64,000 bases of DNA from Chrysomallon squamiferum (GCA_012295275.1 CM022674.1:3293242-3357241), one strand, 5' to 3'; counted from the stretch's first letter, positions 14,036 through 27,665 are shown. Notes: generated by a model not told the origin, from the sequence alone. Numbers and translations are program-made.

Positions 14036-14729
14036 ATAAATGTTAACTGAAAAAAATCGTTTGCTGATTTGTCAAAAGATGCGCACTAAAAATCTCTAAT
14101 ATTTGTCCATAAATTCAGAAAGCATTCATTTTATGTGTCAGCAGATAAAAAAAATCACATAATCATAAATATCTACGAGCTATCTTCACAAAGTGAACAA
14201 CTTTCCTCTGAAGTTAGGTCAATATTAAATCAAACAAAAACTCGAGTTATTGACACACACACACACTCGTAAAGTTGGTTAACGCTTGTCAAACGAAACG
14301 AAGATTTATGACGTTTTTCAGTCTAAGAAATTTTTAGCGAGGAACACAAAAAGCTGAACTGGGGAGGGGGTCGGTTCATATCCGAGACGTCATTTTTCAC
14401 AAAGTCATTGACAGACTCGTTACGTTCTCAAAACTGTTTGTCACGGATATCGAGACGTGACGGTTTTGTTTGTAACGCATCAACCCAGATTTTATTTTTC
14501 TTGTAAACGCCGCTTACTCATAAGAAAGTGATATTAGAGAAAATATGATTTATTACTAGCAGTTTAAGAACATACACAAAAAACGCACGCACGCCCACAC
14601 ACATACACGCACATACGTGTTTATATATATATATATATACTTTTTAAAAGATGTTATCATTATAAATATCAGTACGTTGTAGAGACACGTTGTAATTAAT
14701 AAGGGCTCTAATTTTTACATATATAAACA

Positions 14730-14734
<5 letters not shown>

Positions 14735-14810
<76 letters not shown>

Positions 14811-14845
14811 CCTCCCGCCCTCCCAAAACACTCCCTTTCTCCCAA
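14735..14845. repeat. (TC)n microsatellite with CCCT tail and small duplication
   Basis: About 72 bases of TC, then CCTCCC units, then two copies of cccaaaacactccctttct in tandem. Confidence 0.93.
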
Positions 14846-15553
14846 AACACTCCCTTTCTCCATGTCTCTTATCTCTCATTTTTCCGCTCTCATTCGCTGT
14901 CTCCATTTCCGTCCATTAATACCACGGTATTTGTTCAGACCCACGTAAAACACGTTACACACACTTCTCAATTAAGTAACACAACTAATCAAATTATGCT
15001 GGTCCGCAAAATAGATCCCCCCATACCCCCCCACACACACACATACACACAGACACATACACTTCATACTGAGCACCACAATGGGCGGATTTACATCTAC
15101 CACTAACAAAAGGAAATGAGTCTAACAGCGGCGGTTTAGCGGTAGATTTCTTTCAGCGAAAAAAATGAGATTGCATCTTAGAGTTTCGCCAATTAGAGTC
15201 ATCGATTTTGTTGGTGACACTGCTGTAATCAGGTTGCGCTTTGTCCAAGTTGCACTCACTGTACAATAGGCTCAGTTGCTTGGGTTTTTTTTCACTGAAA
15301 GGAAGAACTTAGCGGAATTCCTATTTGACGATAACGAGTTTTTTTTTTTTCATCGGAATCCTGAAGTTTTTCTTCTTCAGTTTTTTTTTCGGCGCTGCAG
15401 TTTTTCAGATATTCAGGAGAAACATACTTTGATTTTTCTTGCAACGAATCTTTCTTGTACGAAAGATTTATTTTTATTTTTATTTTTATTGTTTTAAAAA
15501 TCAGTTTCGGTTATCAGGCGTTTTATGAAATTCAATAAGGAAAGAAATTGTTG

Positions 15554-15599
<46 letters not shown>

Positions 15600-15600
15600 G
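15554..15600. repeat. Poly-A tract
   Basis: About 38 consecutive A followed by AAGAAG. It may be the tail of a retroposed element, but no body is recognisable upstream. Confidence 0.9.
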
Positions 15601-16519
15601 AAGGTTATGGGAAATAATTGAAGACACCGAAATTCCGGTTCCTCAGGATATAACAACATGCTTAGGAAATTCAAAACATTTTTCTATAATTGAATAAGGA
15701 TGTGATGGATTTTAATCGTTTTAGTACCGTAATAGTTTTGACAATTTATAAATTAACTTATTTTGGTTTTAACGTGATGTTATTGTTCTCTGTAGAACGT
15801 TTCTTATTAAATTAAGATGTTAGAGGATTGCAGTGGAATGATTAAAAATTAAAAAATCAGTGATTACAGAATAACTCAATTATAATAATAAAATTATTAT
15901 TATATTTATTTAATTATTTATTTACTGGATTTAATTTGTTTCCCAAAGATGAAAAATATGCAAAAGTTTTAATAATAACATTAAAAAAAAAAAAAATGAA
16001 GAAAAAAACCAACAAGTTCTCAGGATTCTTTGAAGTAGTCAGAAATTAATAAATAACAACAAATAAATAATAATAACAACAACAGCAACAATAATAAAAT
16101 TACGAGAAACGTTATTTGTGATCCAGAATTTCTTTTTTTTTTAATTATGAAAGGATCGACTGTGTAATTATACAAACAAAAATGATCTTTTACACAAGAC
16201 TGTGAAATCAGCCACTGCCTGTATTAATTTGCTTATTAAGAGTGTTATCAACCAAAAAAATAGAAGTTAAAGTAATATTAGAATTTCATGACTTAACAGA
16301 GATCCTTTTACTGACATTTGGAAGCCTCTGTTTTCTTAGATATTCATTACCAGCAATCAGTAATATCCATCTCTCTCTCTCTATATATATATCTATCAGT
16401 ATAATTGATTTGTCTTGAAGCTGCTGTATTAATAAAAGAAAACTCTTTATATAAATGCAACGTCCGATTCTCGAAAATAAGTGAGAATTATATAGTTAAT
16501 ATGTTTCACGGGTTCTCAT

Positions 16520-16700
16520 TCTGTCTAAAAATAAATAAATAAGTAAATAAATAAATAAATACGTACGTAAGTAAACAAGTAAATAAGAGAGTAAATAAGT
16601 ATCTAAGTAAGTAAATAAATACACGAATAAGAAAGAAAGAAAGAAAATAAAGGAAAGAAATGAAAAACAAGTAAGAAAGACAAAGAAAGAATCTATATGA
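16520..16700. repeat. AAAT/AAGT low-complexity stretch
   Basis: Imperfect AAATA, AAGTA and GAAA units. Simple-sequence DNA without coding sense. Confidence 0.85.
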
Positions 16701-17555
16701 AGAAGGAAAAATCTGTATCAGCTGATTATTCGGTTAACGAATATTCTTATCAAAAGCTACTTTTCAAATACACAGTTTTCATTTCAAATCCATATTCCAA
16801 GAAAGGATTTAATTTACTGAAATTAAGTCGAGTCTTTCTATCAAAATAATTGATGACGTCGTCCACGTCTTCTCAGCGAGCACTAGGAAAAATCAATTGG
16901 AATGATTAAAACGTGATGGTTTTGGTTCTGCTGTAACTACCGCTTCAAATTCGTTTGACTTGAAACTGTTAGGAAACATTAGTAACGTTTACAACCTTTC
17001 AGAAGAAAGGAAATCAGTCGGTCTGAATACGTATATAAAAGGTTCTGATAAAGAATGTCATCGATATCGATGTGTTGAAAAGGATTTGTTTATAAACGCT
17101 GAAAACAGAAGACTTACAGAAAGTTGTTATACATAACGAACATTTTAAAACTTTTGGTTGAATATTCGGAAGGACTGGAAAATAAATACAGACAAAAAAA
17201 AAAAAAAAAAACCATTAACAGAACCTTTTATTCTCAACGAACTGTATTTATTTGGTATAACCAAATATTTTTTTTTTTTTTTTAAAATAGAAAAGAAAAT
17301 CGTTGTTTCCATTAAAATAATCACACTGATGAATTCGGGAAATCATGGGCAATACAAATTCGCAAATGTCAACAGTGTGGACTTTCAAAAGTTAATACCT
17401 TCAGGAATTAGATAAACTGAACAAATAAATGTCTGAAAAAAAATAACAATAAATATTTGATTTCAGAGAAAATTAATAATAGGAACCTGCTGGAAACCAG
17501 TATCAGTAAATTTACTTTATTTTATAGTCTTTTCACGGTCCAGTGAACAACTCAG

Positions 17556-17558
<3 letters not shown>

Positions 17559-17589
<31 letters not shown>
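17559..17589. repeat. Poly-T tract
   Basis: About 31 consecutive T, with a second poly-T run at about 17677-17691. Confidence 0.9.
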
Positions 17590-17590
<1 letters not shown>

Positions 17591-18116
17591 AGGAATTTGG
17601 TCTACTATAAAATGTGAAGACCTTGGATACATTCCATAAAACAGAATATATATATTTTTTAAATTTAATTTTGATTTTTTTTTTTTTTTTTAAAAACACA
17701 TTAGTTAAAAAAATTTTAAAAATAAAAATATATAGGATAACTCATCATTCGTGACGTCTTTTGCCTGTCAGTTCCAATATTGCCGCTGACAGCATTTTCT
17801 TCAAGGCAGTTCTCTTCCTTCAGTTTCAACCACCCTGCGATTTGACAGTTTAAAAATGAGTCTGCCTCTTCGCAAAACACCGGGAGGTAGTTTTCAATAT
17901 CTTGTGGCTGAAAGATTTGTATGCAGACGTTAACTTACCATGGAGCAACAGTTTTTTAAATTTAAATATCTTAGGTGCTTATTAACGTCGTACTTAACCA
18001 ACGTTTAATCTTGTTGGATCGTGTACGTGGATAATTTGTAGATTGTAATATTATCGTTCTTTGTTGGTGGATAGTTTCATATGTTGTCATTTTAACAGAG
18101 GAATATTTTCTACTTC

Positions 18117-18440
18117 GTACAGAAATTACTGCAGTTTTACAGCACTTACGAAAAAGAAGTAATGTAACAGTGATCTGTTTAGAAGTAACAAATGGTTTTC
18201 TGCAGAAGTAACATAGACTGTTATTTTGTACAAAAAGTAGCGTGGATTCTGATTTTGTGCAGAAGTAACGTAGATTCTGATTTTGTGCAGACGTAACGTA
18301 GATTCTGAAACCGAGGTAAGCTACCGCTTATCTGATACACTAGTAACGTAATATCTGATATTCTGCGGAATTAAAGTAGCAAGTCAACTCATTTAGAAGT
18401 AATTCAATGAAGGATTTGATACAGAAATTACGCAACAGAA
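18117..18440. repeat. 28-bp minisatellite, mostly degenerate
   Basis: The unit cagaagtaacgtagattctg plus attttgtg is clearest at 18203, 18231, 18260 and 18288 (spacing 28-29). Diverged copies extend on both sides. It lies about 0.7 kb upstream of exon 1B. Confidence 0.8.
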
Positions 18441-18769
18441 ACAAAAATCTAATTCAGTTACATAAAACATTTCTACAATGCCATCAGTGTAACATATCAG
18501 TGGGTTCGACCATCTTTCGCAACAAGATTACGATTGATTTCCTATACTTGCCGTGATATCTGAATACCGAATATAGTTTGCTGCTAAAATATTCAATATA
18601 ACTGTTTTGTGTTTAAGTGGTATGTACATTTATAATTCATATAAACAGCTTGTAGTTTATGGTACATAAAACATAAAGCTCTGTTTTATGACTGTCTAAA
18701 TAATTTATTCAAAAAATAGAAGGATTATACGTGTTAAAAACATATTGTGACGTGTTTGTCCCATCTTGC

Positions 18770-18960
18770 CCAATACGTGCTTACGATAGAAAACGTTCTA
18801 GTATAAGATCAGACAGATAGCTGTATGGTACGTGTAGAAGATTATAAAGCTATCTAGTACGTATAAGATTGGAAGCTATCTAATACGTGCATACAACAGA
18901 GTTGTGAACTACTTGTATACGGCATAGAGCTATTTAGTAGTCATCTGGTATGTGATGACG
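18770..18960. repeat. Second degenerate tandem repeat (about 28-35 bp)
   Basis: Phrases built on agctatctagtacgtataaga recur about five times (18822, 18848, 18877, 18927 and neighbours) with many changes. The array stops about 150 bases before the exon 1B start codon and may form part of the promoter region of that exon. Confidence 0.6.
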
Positions 18961-19109
18961 TCACAGAGATATCTTAAACTGACGTTTTGAAGTGAACAGA
19001 AACATATATATACACACAGACGGTGAAACTGGAACACGCACGAAAATACAGAAGCACACCTGTGCGTGTAAAAAAACACACCTGTGATACGAAGACGCTG
19101 GGGATCGCG

Positions 19110-19211
19110 ATGTCTGTACGTCAGTATCGACAGCGGTCACAGAGCTCCTGGAGCACCACCAATGGTCTGTTGTCTGTAGACTCGGACGAAACAAGAGTGA
19201 AATTTTCACAG
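19110..19211 (+). CDS. Alternative first coding exon 1B, short N-terminus
   Basis: The ATG at 19110 opens 34 codons (MSVRQYRQRSQSSW... ending DETRVKFSQ) that end in phase 0 at CAG|GCAAGT. GC in place of GT fits the known minor class of GC-AG introns, which need an otherwise near-perfect donor as here. The last 26 residues match the end of exon 1A in layout: RSQSSW against RQLSW, a hydrophobic and Asp-rich middle, then R-V-K-F-S-Q against R-L-K-C-S-Q. This supports both exons as alternative starts feeding the exon at 29439, giving about 215 residues. No membrane segment lies in this exon. The frame is also open upstream of the ATG, so a noncoding or longer 5' part is possible. A (GT)n tract starts 7 bases after the donor. 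Confidence 0.7.
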
Positions 19212-19218
19212 GCAAGTT

Positions 19219-19292
<74 letters not shown>

Positions 19293-19540
19293 TGTGTGTT
19301 GTGCTGTGTCTGTGTGTGTATGTGTGTATGTGTGTGTATGTGTGAGTGAGTGCCTGTGTGTGTGTCTGTCTGTGTGTGTCTCTGTGTGTGTCTGTATCTG
19401 TGTGTGTATGTCTGTCTGTCTGTGTGTCTGTGTGTATGTGTGTGTTGTGTGTCTGTGTGTGTGTATCTGTGTGTTGTGTGTGTGTGTGTGCGTGTGTCTG
19501 TCTCTCTCTGAGTGTGTGTGTGTGTGTCTGTTTGCAATGA
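19212..19540. repeat. (GT)n imperfect microsatellite, about 320 bp
   Basis: Long GT tract with CT, AT and TT variants, starting inside the first bases of the intron after exon 1B. Alternating purine-pyrimidine DNA can take the Z form, and (GT)n close to a donor can bind splicing factors; both points are general knowledge, not shown here. Confidence 0.96.
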
Positions 19541-19779
19541 CTGATAACTTAACGTTTGCTTAAGTGGACTTGATTAATCTCAGCAGAATGAAGTACGTAT
19601 TAACAACATTTCACTCCGTTTATATTAGACTTAAATACATTTTACTTATGTTTCGTTACAATGTCTTTTATTTTAGAATATTTTAAAACAATTTTTTAAT
19701 ATTCATTTATACATTTTTAAAATGTTTTTCATTTTATCTTCTTTTTTATTTTTTTATTTAAAAAAAAAATTTGTTTGTT

Positions 19780-19787
19780 TTACATAT

Positions 19788-19822
<35 letters not shown>

Positions 19823-19830
19823 TTATTAAA
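19780..19830. repeat. (TTTA)n microsatellite
   Basis: About 45 bases of TTTA. Confidence 0.95.
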
Positions 19831-20438
19831 TAGATATTTTGTAGCCATTCACTTCTCTTTAACATAGTACTAAACCACCTTCCTTATTTATTCCCGAAAC
19901 ATCTATGATTTATAGGTCTATTAAAACTGACAACATTAAAACAATTATGTAAAATAGGTTATGCGACTGAAATAACATCATGCAATAGTTTTTATACATT
20001 AAAATCAAAAAATCAAGAAACGAAAAAAGAAGAAGAAGAAAAAGAAATAAATATATATAAAAAAAATTAACCTTACGTATTAGCTGACATGTTTTGTCAC
20101 TAAAAGGGGCGTTCTTTTCAAAATAGGAATGCCGTTGCCTAGATACCATACGTCAAGATAATACGTACATTTTTTCCGACTATCTCTCTCTTAACTTTTA
20201 ATTTTAGCTTCCGGCTAGGAAGGCGCCATCTTTCTTTTTTCTTTTAGCGTTTTGTGAAGGAAAGTTAACTCTGTTGTAGAAGGTTTGGCCTTGCAGGGTT
20301 TTTTACCTGAAAATAGAAAAAAAAGAAATAAAAAAAGAAGATAAAAAGACGTTTTTATTTTTGAGTTATTATTTTTTTTAACATATTTATTTGTTTGTTT
20401 GTTTGTTTATTTTTATTTTCTTACTATCTTTGTTTTAA

Positions 20439-20494
20439 TTCTTCTTCTTCTTCTTCTTCTTCTTCTTCTTCTTCTTCTTCTTCTTCTTCTTCTT

Positions 20495-20525
<31 letters not shown>

Positions 20526-20579
20526 TTATTATTATTATTACTCATGTGTTAGCATTCTATAAAAAAAAAAATAATAATA

Positions 20580-20612
<33 letters not shown>
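20439..20612. repeat. (TTC)n-(TTA)n microsatellite and poly-A
   Basis: About 85 bases of TTC pass into TTA. After about 20 unique bases an A-rich tract ends in about 28 A. The TTC part is the reverse complement of GAA, a triplex-forming trinucleotide. Confidence 0.96.
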
Positions 20613-20613
<1 letters not shown>

Positions 20614-20820
20614 ATTGTTCTGGATTTAAATTATAGTTCCTAATCCAGATTAATTATTACTTTTGTATTCTATTATTTCCGTAAACAGGAAATTATTGTC
20701 TTAAGATGATGCATAGTATTACTGATTTAGAATGATGGAAAATGATATTAAATTCGTTGAAACTGCAGAGGCTGAAGTGTAATATAACTGTTTTAAGACA
20801 CATACAAATATACATATATT

Positions 20821-20824
<4 letters not shown>

Positions 20825-20918
<94 letters not shown>

Positions 20919-20970
20919 AATCCCCCAACTCTCTCTCACTATCTTTCTCCCTCCCCCCTCTCTCTCTATG
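20825..20970. repeat. (TC)n microsatellite
   Basis: About 90 bases of TC, then C-rich variants. Confidence 0.95.
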
Positions 20971-20984
20971 TATATATGTTTGAA

Positions 20985-21140
20985 CGTGTATGCGTGTGTG
21001 TGTGTGTCTCTCTCAATCTCTCTGTGTGTGTATGCGTGTGTGTGTGTGTCTCTCTCAATCTCTCTGTGTGTGTATGTGTGCGTGTGTGTGTCTCTCTCAA
21101 TCTCTCTGTGTGTGTATGTGTGCGTGTACGTGTGTGTAAT
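20985..21140. repeat. 42-bp minisatellite built from GT and TC
   Basis: The block GTGTGTGTCTCTCTCAATCTCTCT plus a GTATGCG-type linker repeats with tcaatc at 21013, 21055 and 21097, an exact 42-base period. It is a higher-order repeat made from microsatellite. The frames are open on both strands because 42 is divisible by three. Confidence 0.9.
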
Positions 21141-21604
21141 TGATCTAACTCAGAATCTGAAAGAAAATCAACAACACGGTAATACATACTTCCTGGTTTC
21201 ATAAGACATTTTCTTTTGTTTATTACTCCAGTGACATTTTCTTACGTTTTTCTTCCCATTTTTTTCCCTCTGTTCATGGTTTTCTTTATCTTGTATAATC
21301 TGTATTTATGTGTCTATATACTAATTTTTAAATTAATTTGTTATTTTTATTTTTTAAACATTTACTAAGAAAAAAAGTGACATTTACCTCTTTTTTTATA
21401 TTTTTTAATCCATCATTACACACGTAGATATACACACATACACACGCACACGCACGTACACGCACACACATACATACTACTAATATTTCAAAACACATCT
21501 TGTCACATTTAACATACAAATTGTCCTATTTTAAAATGTCAGATATCTTATTTTTCTACACAGGGATATTTTACAGTCTATGGGCGTAATTTATTTTAAC
21601 ACCT

Positions 21605-21785
21605 TTTATTATTTATTTATTTATTCATTTATTTATTTAGTTAGTTGGTTAGTTAGTGAGTGAGTGAGTTAGTTAGTTAGTTAGTTATTTAGTTAGTTAG
21701 CGAGTTAGTTAGTTGGTTAGTTAGTTAGTTAGTTAGTGAGTTAATTAGTTGGTTAGTTAGTTAGTTAGTTGAGTTAGTTAGTTAT
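21605..21785. repeat. (TTTA)n-(TTAG)n microsatellite
   Basis: TTTA units turn into about 145 bases of TTAG with TGAG and TTGG variants. Confidence 0.95.
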
Positions 21786-22040
21786 ATTTGTCTATGTGAA
21801 GTAAAACATCCGAGACACACTACAGTGAAGTTTCTAATGAATCACTGTTTTGTAAATTGTGTGTAAGTGAACAAAACTGATTATGGTATTTCAAACCTTG
21901 CTGAGAATAGAGATGCCGTGGGCAGGAATCTAGACTAACTGGAAGTTACTTGTTACCATCAGAAAAGAAATTGGAACTGTGCCTGTGGTTCTTTCATATT
22001 CTCAGATTTAAACTGACAGAGAAAAAGAAGTTCAGGCAAC

Positions 22041-22063
22041 AGACAGAGAGAGAGAGAGAGAGA

Positions 22064-22097
<34 letters not shown>
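22041..22097. repeat. (AG)n microsatellite
   Basis: About 55 bases of AG with one TG interruption. Confidence 0.95.
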
Positions 22098-22827
22098 CTA
22101 TAAATGAAATGCGCAGCTACTGAAAAAAGAAATATCTCTGTAGCAATGTTTTGATATATATCCAAATAACGTAACAATATTATGACGTCATTACAATAAA
22201 CGAGATAATAACGATGATGACGAAAATGAAGAAAGACTAATACTTTTTTTTTTTTTTTACATTTTACTTCATAACGTGAATATTGTTATGGTTTTTAGTT
22301 GTTATAAAGCAAAATAAATCACAATACTTTTTTTTTGCAATTGTCACGTAACCATTAAACAACACTGAATAATCTCTAAAAATACATGATTTTTAATTTT
22401 TTTATTTTTTTTTTAAAAAAAATTTTATATACAGTGATGACGACTGTTATGAATGGATCGTGATGTTAAAACGGGGCAGAGGTTGATGTGCAAAAGGGAA
22501 CGGTGAGTTATTTTAGGAATAGGTCATCGATACCAATTTGATTGCTACTAAAACCAGTCTGGTTTAACTGAGGCAGAAGAGACGCATACGTCTAGTGCTT
22601 GTTTAATAATACGAGGCCGTCGTAATCCGTTTTGATCTGTCACCATCTTTTAGACGTCCCTGTACTTACGTATCGATAATCGATGACGCTAGTTAAAGAA
22701 TGGCGAATCGATTATAACGAAATTTCTTTTCTACTCCTATTCTCGCTTTAAAACAGGAAATTAATTTTCTTGAGTCTGTAGATAAAGGGATACTCGACTC
22801 AGATTGGTAATGAATGTTATAAATATA

Positions 22828-22831
22828 CACT

Positions 22832-22892
<61 letters not shown>
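22828..22892. repeat. (CA)n microsatellite
   Basis: About 57 bases of nearly pure CA ending in GGGCGGGC. Confidence 0.96.
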
Positions 22893-22894
<2 letters not shown>

Positions 22895-23468
22895 GCGGGC
22901 ACATAAATAATAAATAGATGCAAACACAATCCTATTTATAAGAGATTTACAATTAAGCGTTTCCACGTTTTGAAATAGGTCAGGACAAACTGAAAATTAG
23001 CCTACAGTACAACCCGTTTGTCAATTGACCGATATCATGCTTCAGACTTTGGTGTGTAATTATGATGGAAGAATGACGGTGAAGTGACTTACATCAGGCC
23101 TCTGCATATGCCTTTCTGTTATTGGATTGGAACCATGCTTCTCTCAGAACGTGACTGTTTTAAGTGTGTCACTGTTGACGTGTTTGACTTTTTGAAAAAA
23201 ATAAATATATATATCCCGTCTGCTCTCGTTAGGTTCGCCAGCTGATCGATTCCAAGACATTTCTGTCAAGGAATACATGGGGTCAGTTTCAAAACTAGAG
23301 CTTAATCGTTAAGTCTTCTGATTTGCGTTTCTCTGCGCTGTTTATTATTATTGATTTCTGAAGATAACCGTAGAATTTTGGTATCTGCAGGAATAGAAAT
23401 GTTGCCGATCACTTGATACGTTTTTACCTTTCGTAGTGTAAAACAAAAATTTAATGGATACGTCTATT

Positions 23469-23620
<152 letters not shown>

Positions 23621-24217
23621 ACTATTACGATATTAGTTCTTGCTCTTTTTTCGTTCTTTTTTTTTAATCTTTTTTTTTTCTTCTAATGATTTCAATAAAT
23701 CATTGTCAGAATTAAAAATAAATAACTCTAAATCGATCAGCCAAAGTCTAATTATTTTGTTTTTTTCTTTCCTTCTTTTTAAAAAAAAAAAAAAAAAATA
23801 AAATAAATAAAATTCTTCATCTTCTTTTTCTTCTATTTATTTTCATTTTTTATTTTGCTGACTGTTGTTTACTGTCACAACAGAAAAATAACATCTCATC
23901 TTTGGGAAAAAAAGATCTGATTCATTGATTATCGTTTTCTGTTTTTTTTTTCAATCTTGAGAAACCTTTGTTTTTATCGTTTGCATTGAAAATTGGTCTT
24001 AAAGATAAAATGACTTCAGTGCATTGAGGGGTAAAAATAAATAAATTAAAATTCACAATATTTCAGGGGCAGTTTTTGTTGTCAGATTATTGCGTCATTG
24101 AAATACTTTATTTGAGATAACTTACGATGAAGGAGCGGTTTGGGAAGTTTGATTGGATCCGTAATGCGTACATAACTGTGTGCTTGCAAATAGATATTAT
24201 AATTTTCACAACTATGA

Positions 24218-24455
24218 ACTTCATCATCACCATCATCATTATCATCATCATCATCACCCCTATCACATGTTCATCACTGTTGATTATGCTGTTAATTTAC
24301 GCTTATTTTCTCTCTCACTTTTTCTTTCTTTCTCACTCTGTTTCTCTTTTGTGTATCTTTCTCTTTTTTCTCTCTATCTCTCCTTATCTAAATATCTCTT
24401 TCATACATGCAAGTGTGTGTGTCTTTGTGTCTGTGTGTGTGTGTGTGTGTGTATG
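24218..24455. repeat. ATC, TCTT and GT simple-sequence cluster
   Basis: CATCATCATT units, then pyrimidine-rich TCTTTCTC sequence, then about 40 bases of GT. Overlapping frames here are low complexity. Confidence 0.85.
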
Positions 24456-24827
24456 TGCGTACATGTATTTCTTACTCATTGCCCTTCTGTCTCTTTTTCT
24501 CTAGCTCTCACCCCCGCACACATCAACACTATTATCCTCTATCTCTCATTCTCTCATTCTCTCGTGCTAATGTCATTACAGTCAATATTGTTTTGTTTTG
24601 TACTTTTAACAACAAGTTCGACCATTAATCTACATTATCCACGGAGGTTCTGAAGTTGTCACTGAAGCGTTTAGGTTCTAACAAAAACAGATTTTCATTT
24701 ACCAGGTCAACAGGGGTTTTGTTAATACACTGAAATAAAGTTAATTGGTTGTCTGGACCCTAGAGAAATATGACGATGTGCTTTGTATTCTGTCAGTGAC
24801 ATTTTGTTGGAAGCATAGTTTCAGAGC

Positions 24828-25135
24828 TGATATATATATATATATATACAGAGAGAAATTATTCTTCTTTTCCTCTTTACCTTTTATTTTTTCTCTCTTT
24901 CATGACCTTGTTGTTTCCCTCATTCACTCACATGTACAGGGAGACATATACATCGAAACAAGCAAAACACATGCATACATATATACATCATACATATACA
25001 TCATACATATATACACATATACAAACAGACATACATACGTACATACATACATACATACATATGAACATATACAAAATATAGTTGTGTTTATATATGTATG
25101 TATATAGATAGATAGATAGGTAGAAAGATATCATT
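24828..25135. repeat. (TA)n, (CATA)n and (GATA)n cluster
   Basis: Short TA runs, CATACATA units at about 24970-25060, and GATA units at about 25105-25130, separated by degenerate bases. Confidence 0.85.
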
Positions 25136-25633
25136 ATAAGTATAAAAAACAAATATAAATGGATATTTAAATGTATGTTATACGTCAAAAGAAAATAAAA
25201 CATATAATGTAAATTACATAGCCTGTTATTTCTCAAACATACGTTATTAGAGTTTAATTATATTCAATAAACATCATGGCACAATGACATTATTCTTTAC
25301 CAGTCTTTTGTTGTCTAAAGAAACGTTGTTTGAAGTGTTTGTGTAGAAGTAATCAAATCTTTTTTAAAAGCCTTTTATAAATGATGTCAAAAGATTTATA
25401 GTTACATCTCGGAGGCGTTATTTCAACAAGAAAGAAATTCTTTGATCTTAGTTTATTGATGTCGTTTTCTCCTTTATTCTCTGCCTCCTTTCTCTGTCAG
25501 TTTCTGTAATTTATGTGCCTCAGTTTCTCTCTACTTTACGAATTCGTATTCTTTCTGTCTATGTCAGTCTCGATATTTGTCTCATTCTTTCAGTCTGTTT
25601 CTTTCTGTCTTTTTGTGGAAATCTTTTTTTCCC

Positions 25634-25815
<182 letters not shown>

Positions 25816-27559
25816 CTGTTTTTCCTCTTTCACTTACTTTCTCTCGATCGATATCTCTCTTTCTTATCGTCCATATTCTTTTTTTTCTTTTAATCATATT
25901 TTTACATTCTCTTTCTACTACATCTTCTCCTTCTTCTTCTTCGTCTAAATTTGATCATCACACTATTGCTAAAGGGATGTACTTCGCGTTTTGATATTAT
26001 CAAATAATTAACTATCTTCATTCTCTGATCTGTAAAGTCTTAGATGAAAACCAATGCCGCCCGGATCCATACACTAATTAACTTGCTTCATCGACTTAGG
26101 ACATCATTAAAAAAAACAAGATTTTTAAAATAGCATTTAACCTTACACGTTCTTTGTACTGTCGGTCAGGAATAAGTTTTAGTATCGTGTTTAGGCTGAG
26201 TGTATTGTGTTTAAAACAGAATTAGTTTACTTGTTTCTATTAATTCAGTTTATATTCATGATGACCGGCTGTTTTTTATTATTATTATTTTTTTTTTAAT
26301 TTCCATCCAGGTTTAGTGTGCTCTTGTTTCCTTTTATATTTTCTTTTCTTTTGTTGTTTTCTTTTAATTAAATTTTATAATTTTTTTTTTATTTCTATTC
26401 TTGTTGTGACTTATTTTTTTTTGTATTTGACTATTATACAAAACGATAACTGAGTTATAAATCATATTTTAATTTGTATCTTTTGTAGATAAAGTCTTCT
26501 TTTTAATGAATCTATTTATCGCAATAAAATGCTGCATATTGGCTTTTTGCTTTCTTGTTATACATACATACATATATATATATTCATGTGTGTGTACGTA
26601 TTAACGAAAGAACACGATTTATGACTACATATCATATTTCTAAAAAAAAGAAAAAAAAAAGAAATATGCTGGGCTTACATTACATTTTAACATCCTTTAT
26701 AAATTCTCCGTCCCATTTTTCTAAACTGCTGTTTATTTACAAACCGCCTCAGTGAACAAACATGACTCAGCTGGTTCTAACCAAACAATTGTTTTCAACT
26801 GATGCTGTGAGTGGTAACAGAACAGCGTCAACGGCCTGGCAAGTTATCAATCAACCTCAACCCGTGAGCACTTCCAGAAGAATTCCAGTTTCCTCTTCAA
26901 GTATATTCATCATTAGAATCAGTTGTTTTATTCATCAGATAGTCAGTCATAGAGTGGCGTTGAAAACAATTGCAGTGATCTCAGTTTCAACAGCCTTGGA
27001 TGGTTCGCTACATACTTTGTTTTGTTTTTTAATAGAAGAACATCCTTCATTATTTTGATTATTTTGGTTCAAGTTTTTTTTTTTTTTTTTTTTTTTGGCT
27101 TGAAAAAAATATATATTCATTCAATTTTGATTTTCGTTTTCTTGAAGAATTGGTTCATAAATTTACATTCACTGGTTAAAAAAAAAAAAAAAAGAAATCC
27201 TTCATTCTCGAAAGTTTTCGTTGTCTTAAAATAGTCGTTGTTTATTTTATTTTAATTAAACAATTATTTGCTTACTTTAAGTGTTTATAGAACAAAAGAA
27301 AAGAGATAATACGTGTTCTTTGATCGTGAAATGAAATGAATTAATTTGTTTCTGATTGAGAAACTTCTTGTGTGTCACGACATTCTGTCCAAAACTGCAG
27401 TCATCTGGTTAGTATATTCAAAATGTTAAGATTAGGTAGAATAGTTTGTAATATATATATATATTTATATTTATATGTAGTATGTGTGTTTATCTTTCAG
27501 AGGTTATTTGTTTAAAATAAAATTAGTGTTAGTAATGTTAGATATCTCAAAAGTTCAGG

Positions 27560-27665
27560 TCAGAAAGGTCAAATAGTTCACCAACGACAGGTTAAAAAGG
27601 GACGGAAGGAGACTCCATTTTATTACCGACCAACCCTAAGGTCGAAGGTTTAACCACTGAATAAT
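27560..27665 (-). mobile_element. Possible tRNA-derived SINE relic
   Basis: Read on the minus strand, ttcagtggttaaacc resembles a polymerase III A box or D-loop arm; a B-box-like segment follows but is poorly preserved. Weak on its own; listed because similar segments occur at 28.1, 38.4, 43.5 and 46.7 kb. Confidence 0.25.

Noticed and set aside
20225-20240. Minus-strand start codon in gaaagatggcgcc next to CCGGAAG
   Set aside because: The frame meets a stop after four codons, so it is at most a regulatory site.
26762-27058. 98-codon frame from an ATG in good context
   Set aside because: Considered as another first exon (phase-0 GTGAGT near 26806). The donor lacks the AG before GT, and the end does not resemble the confirmed first exons.
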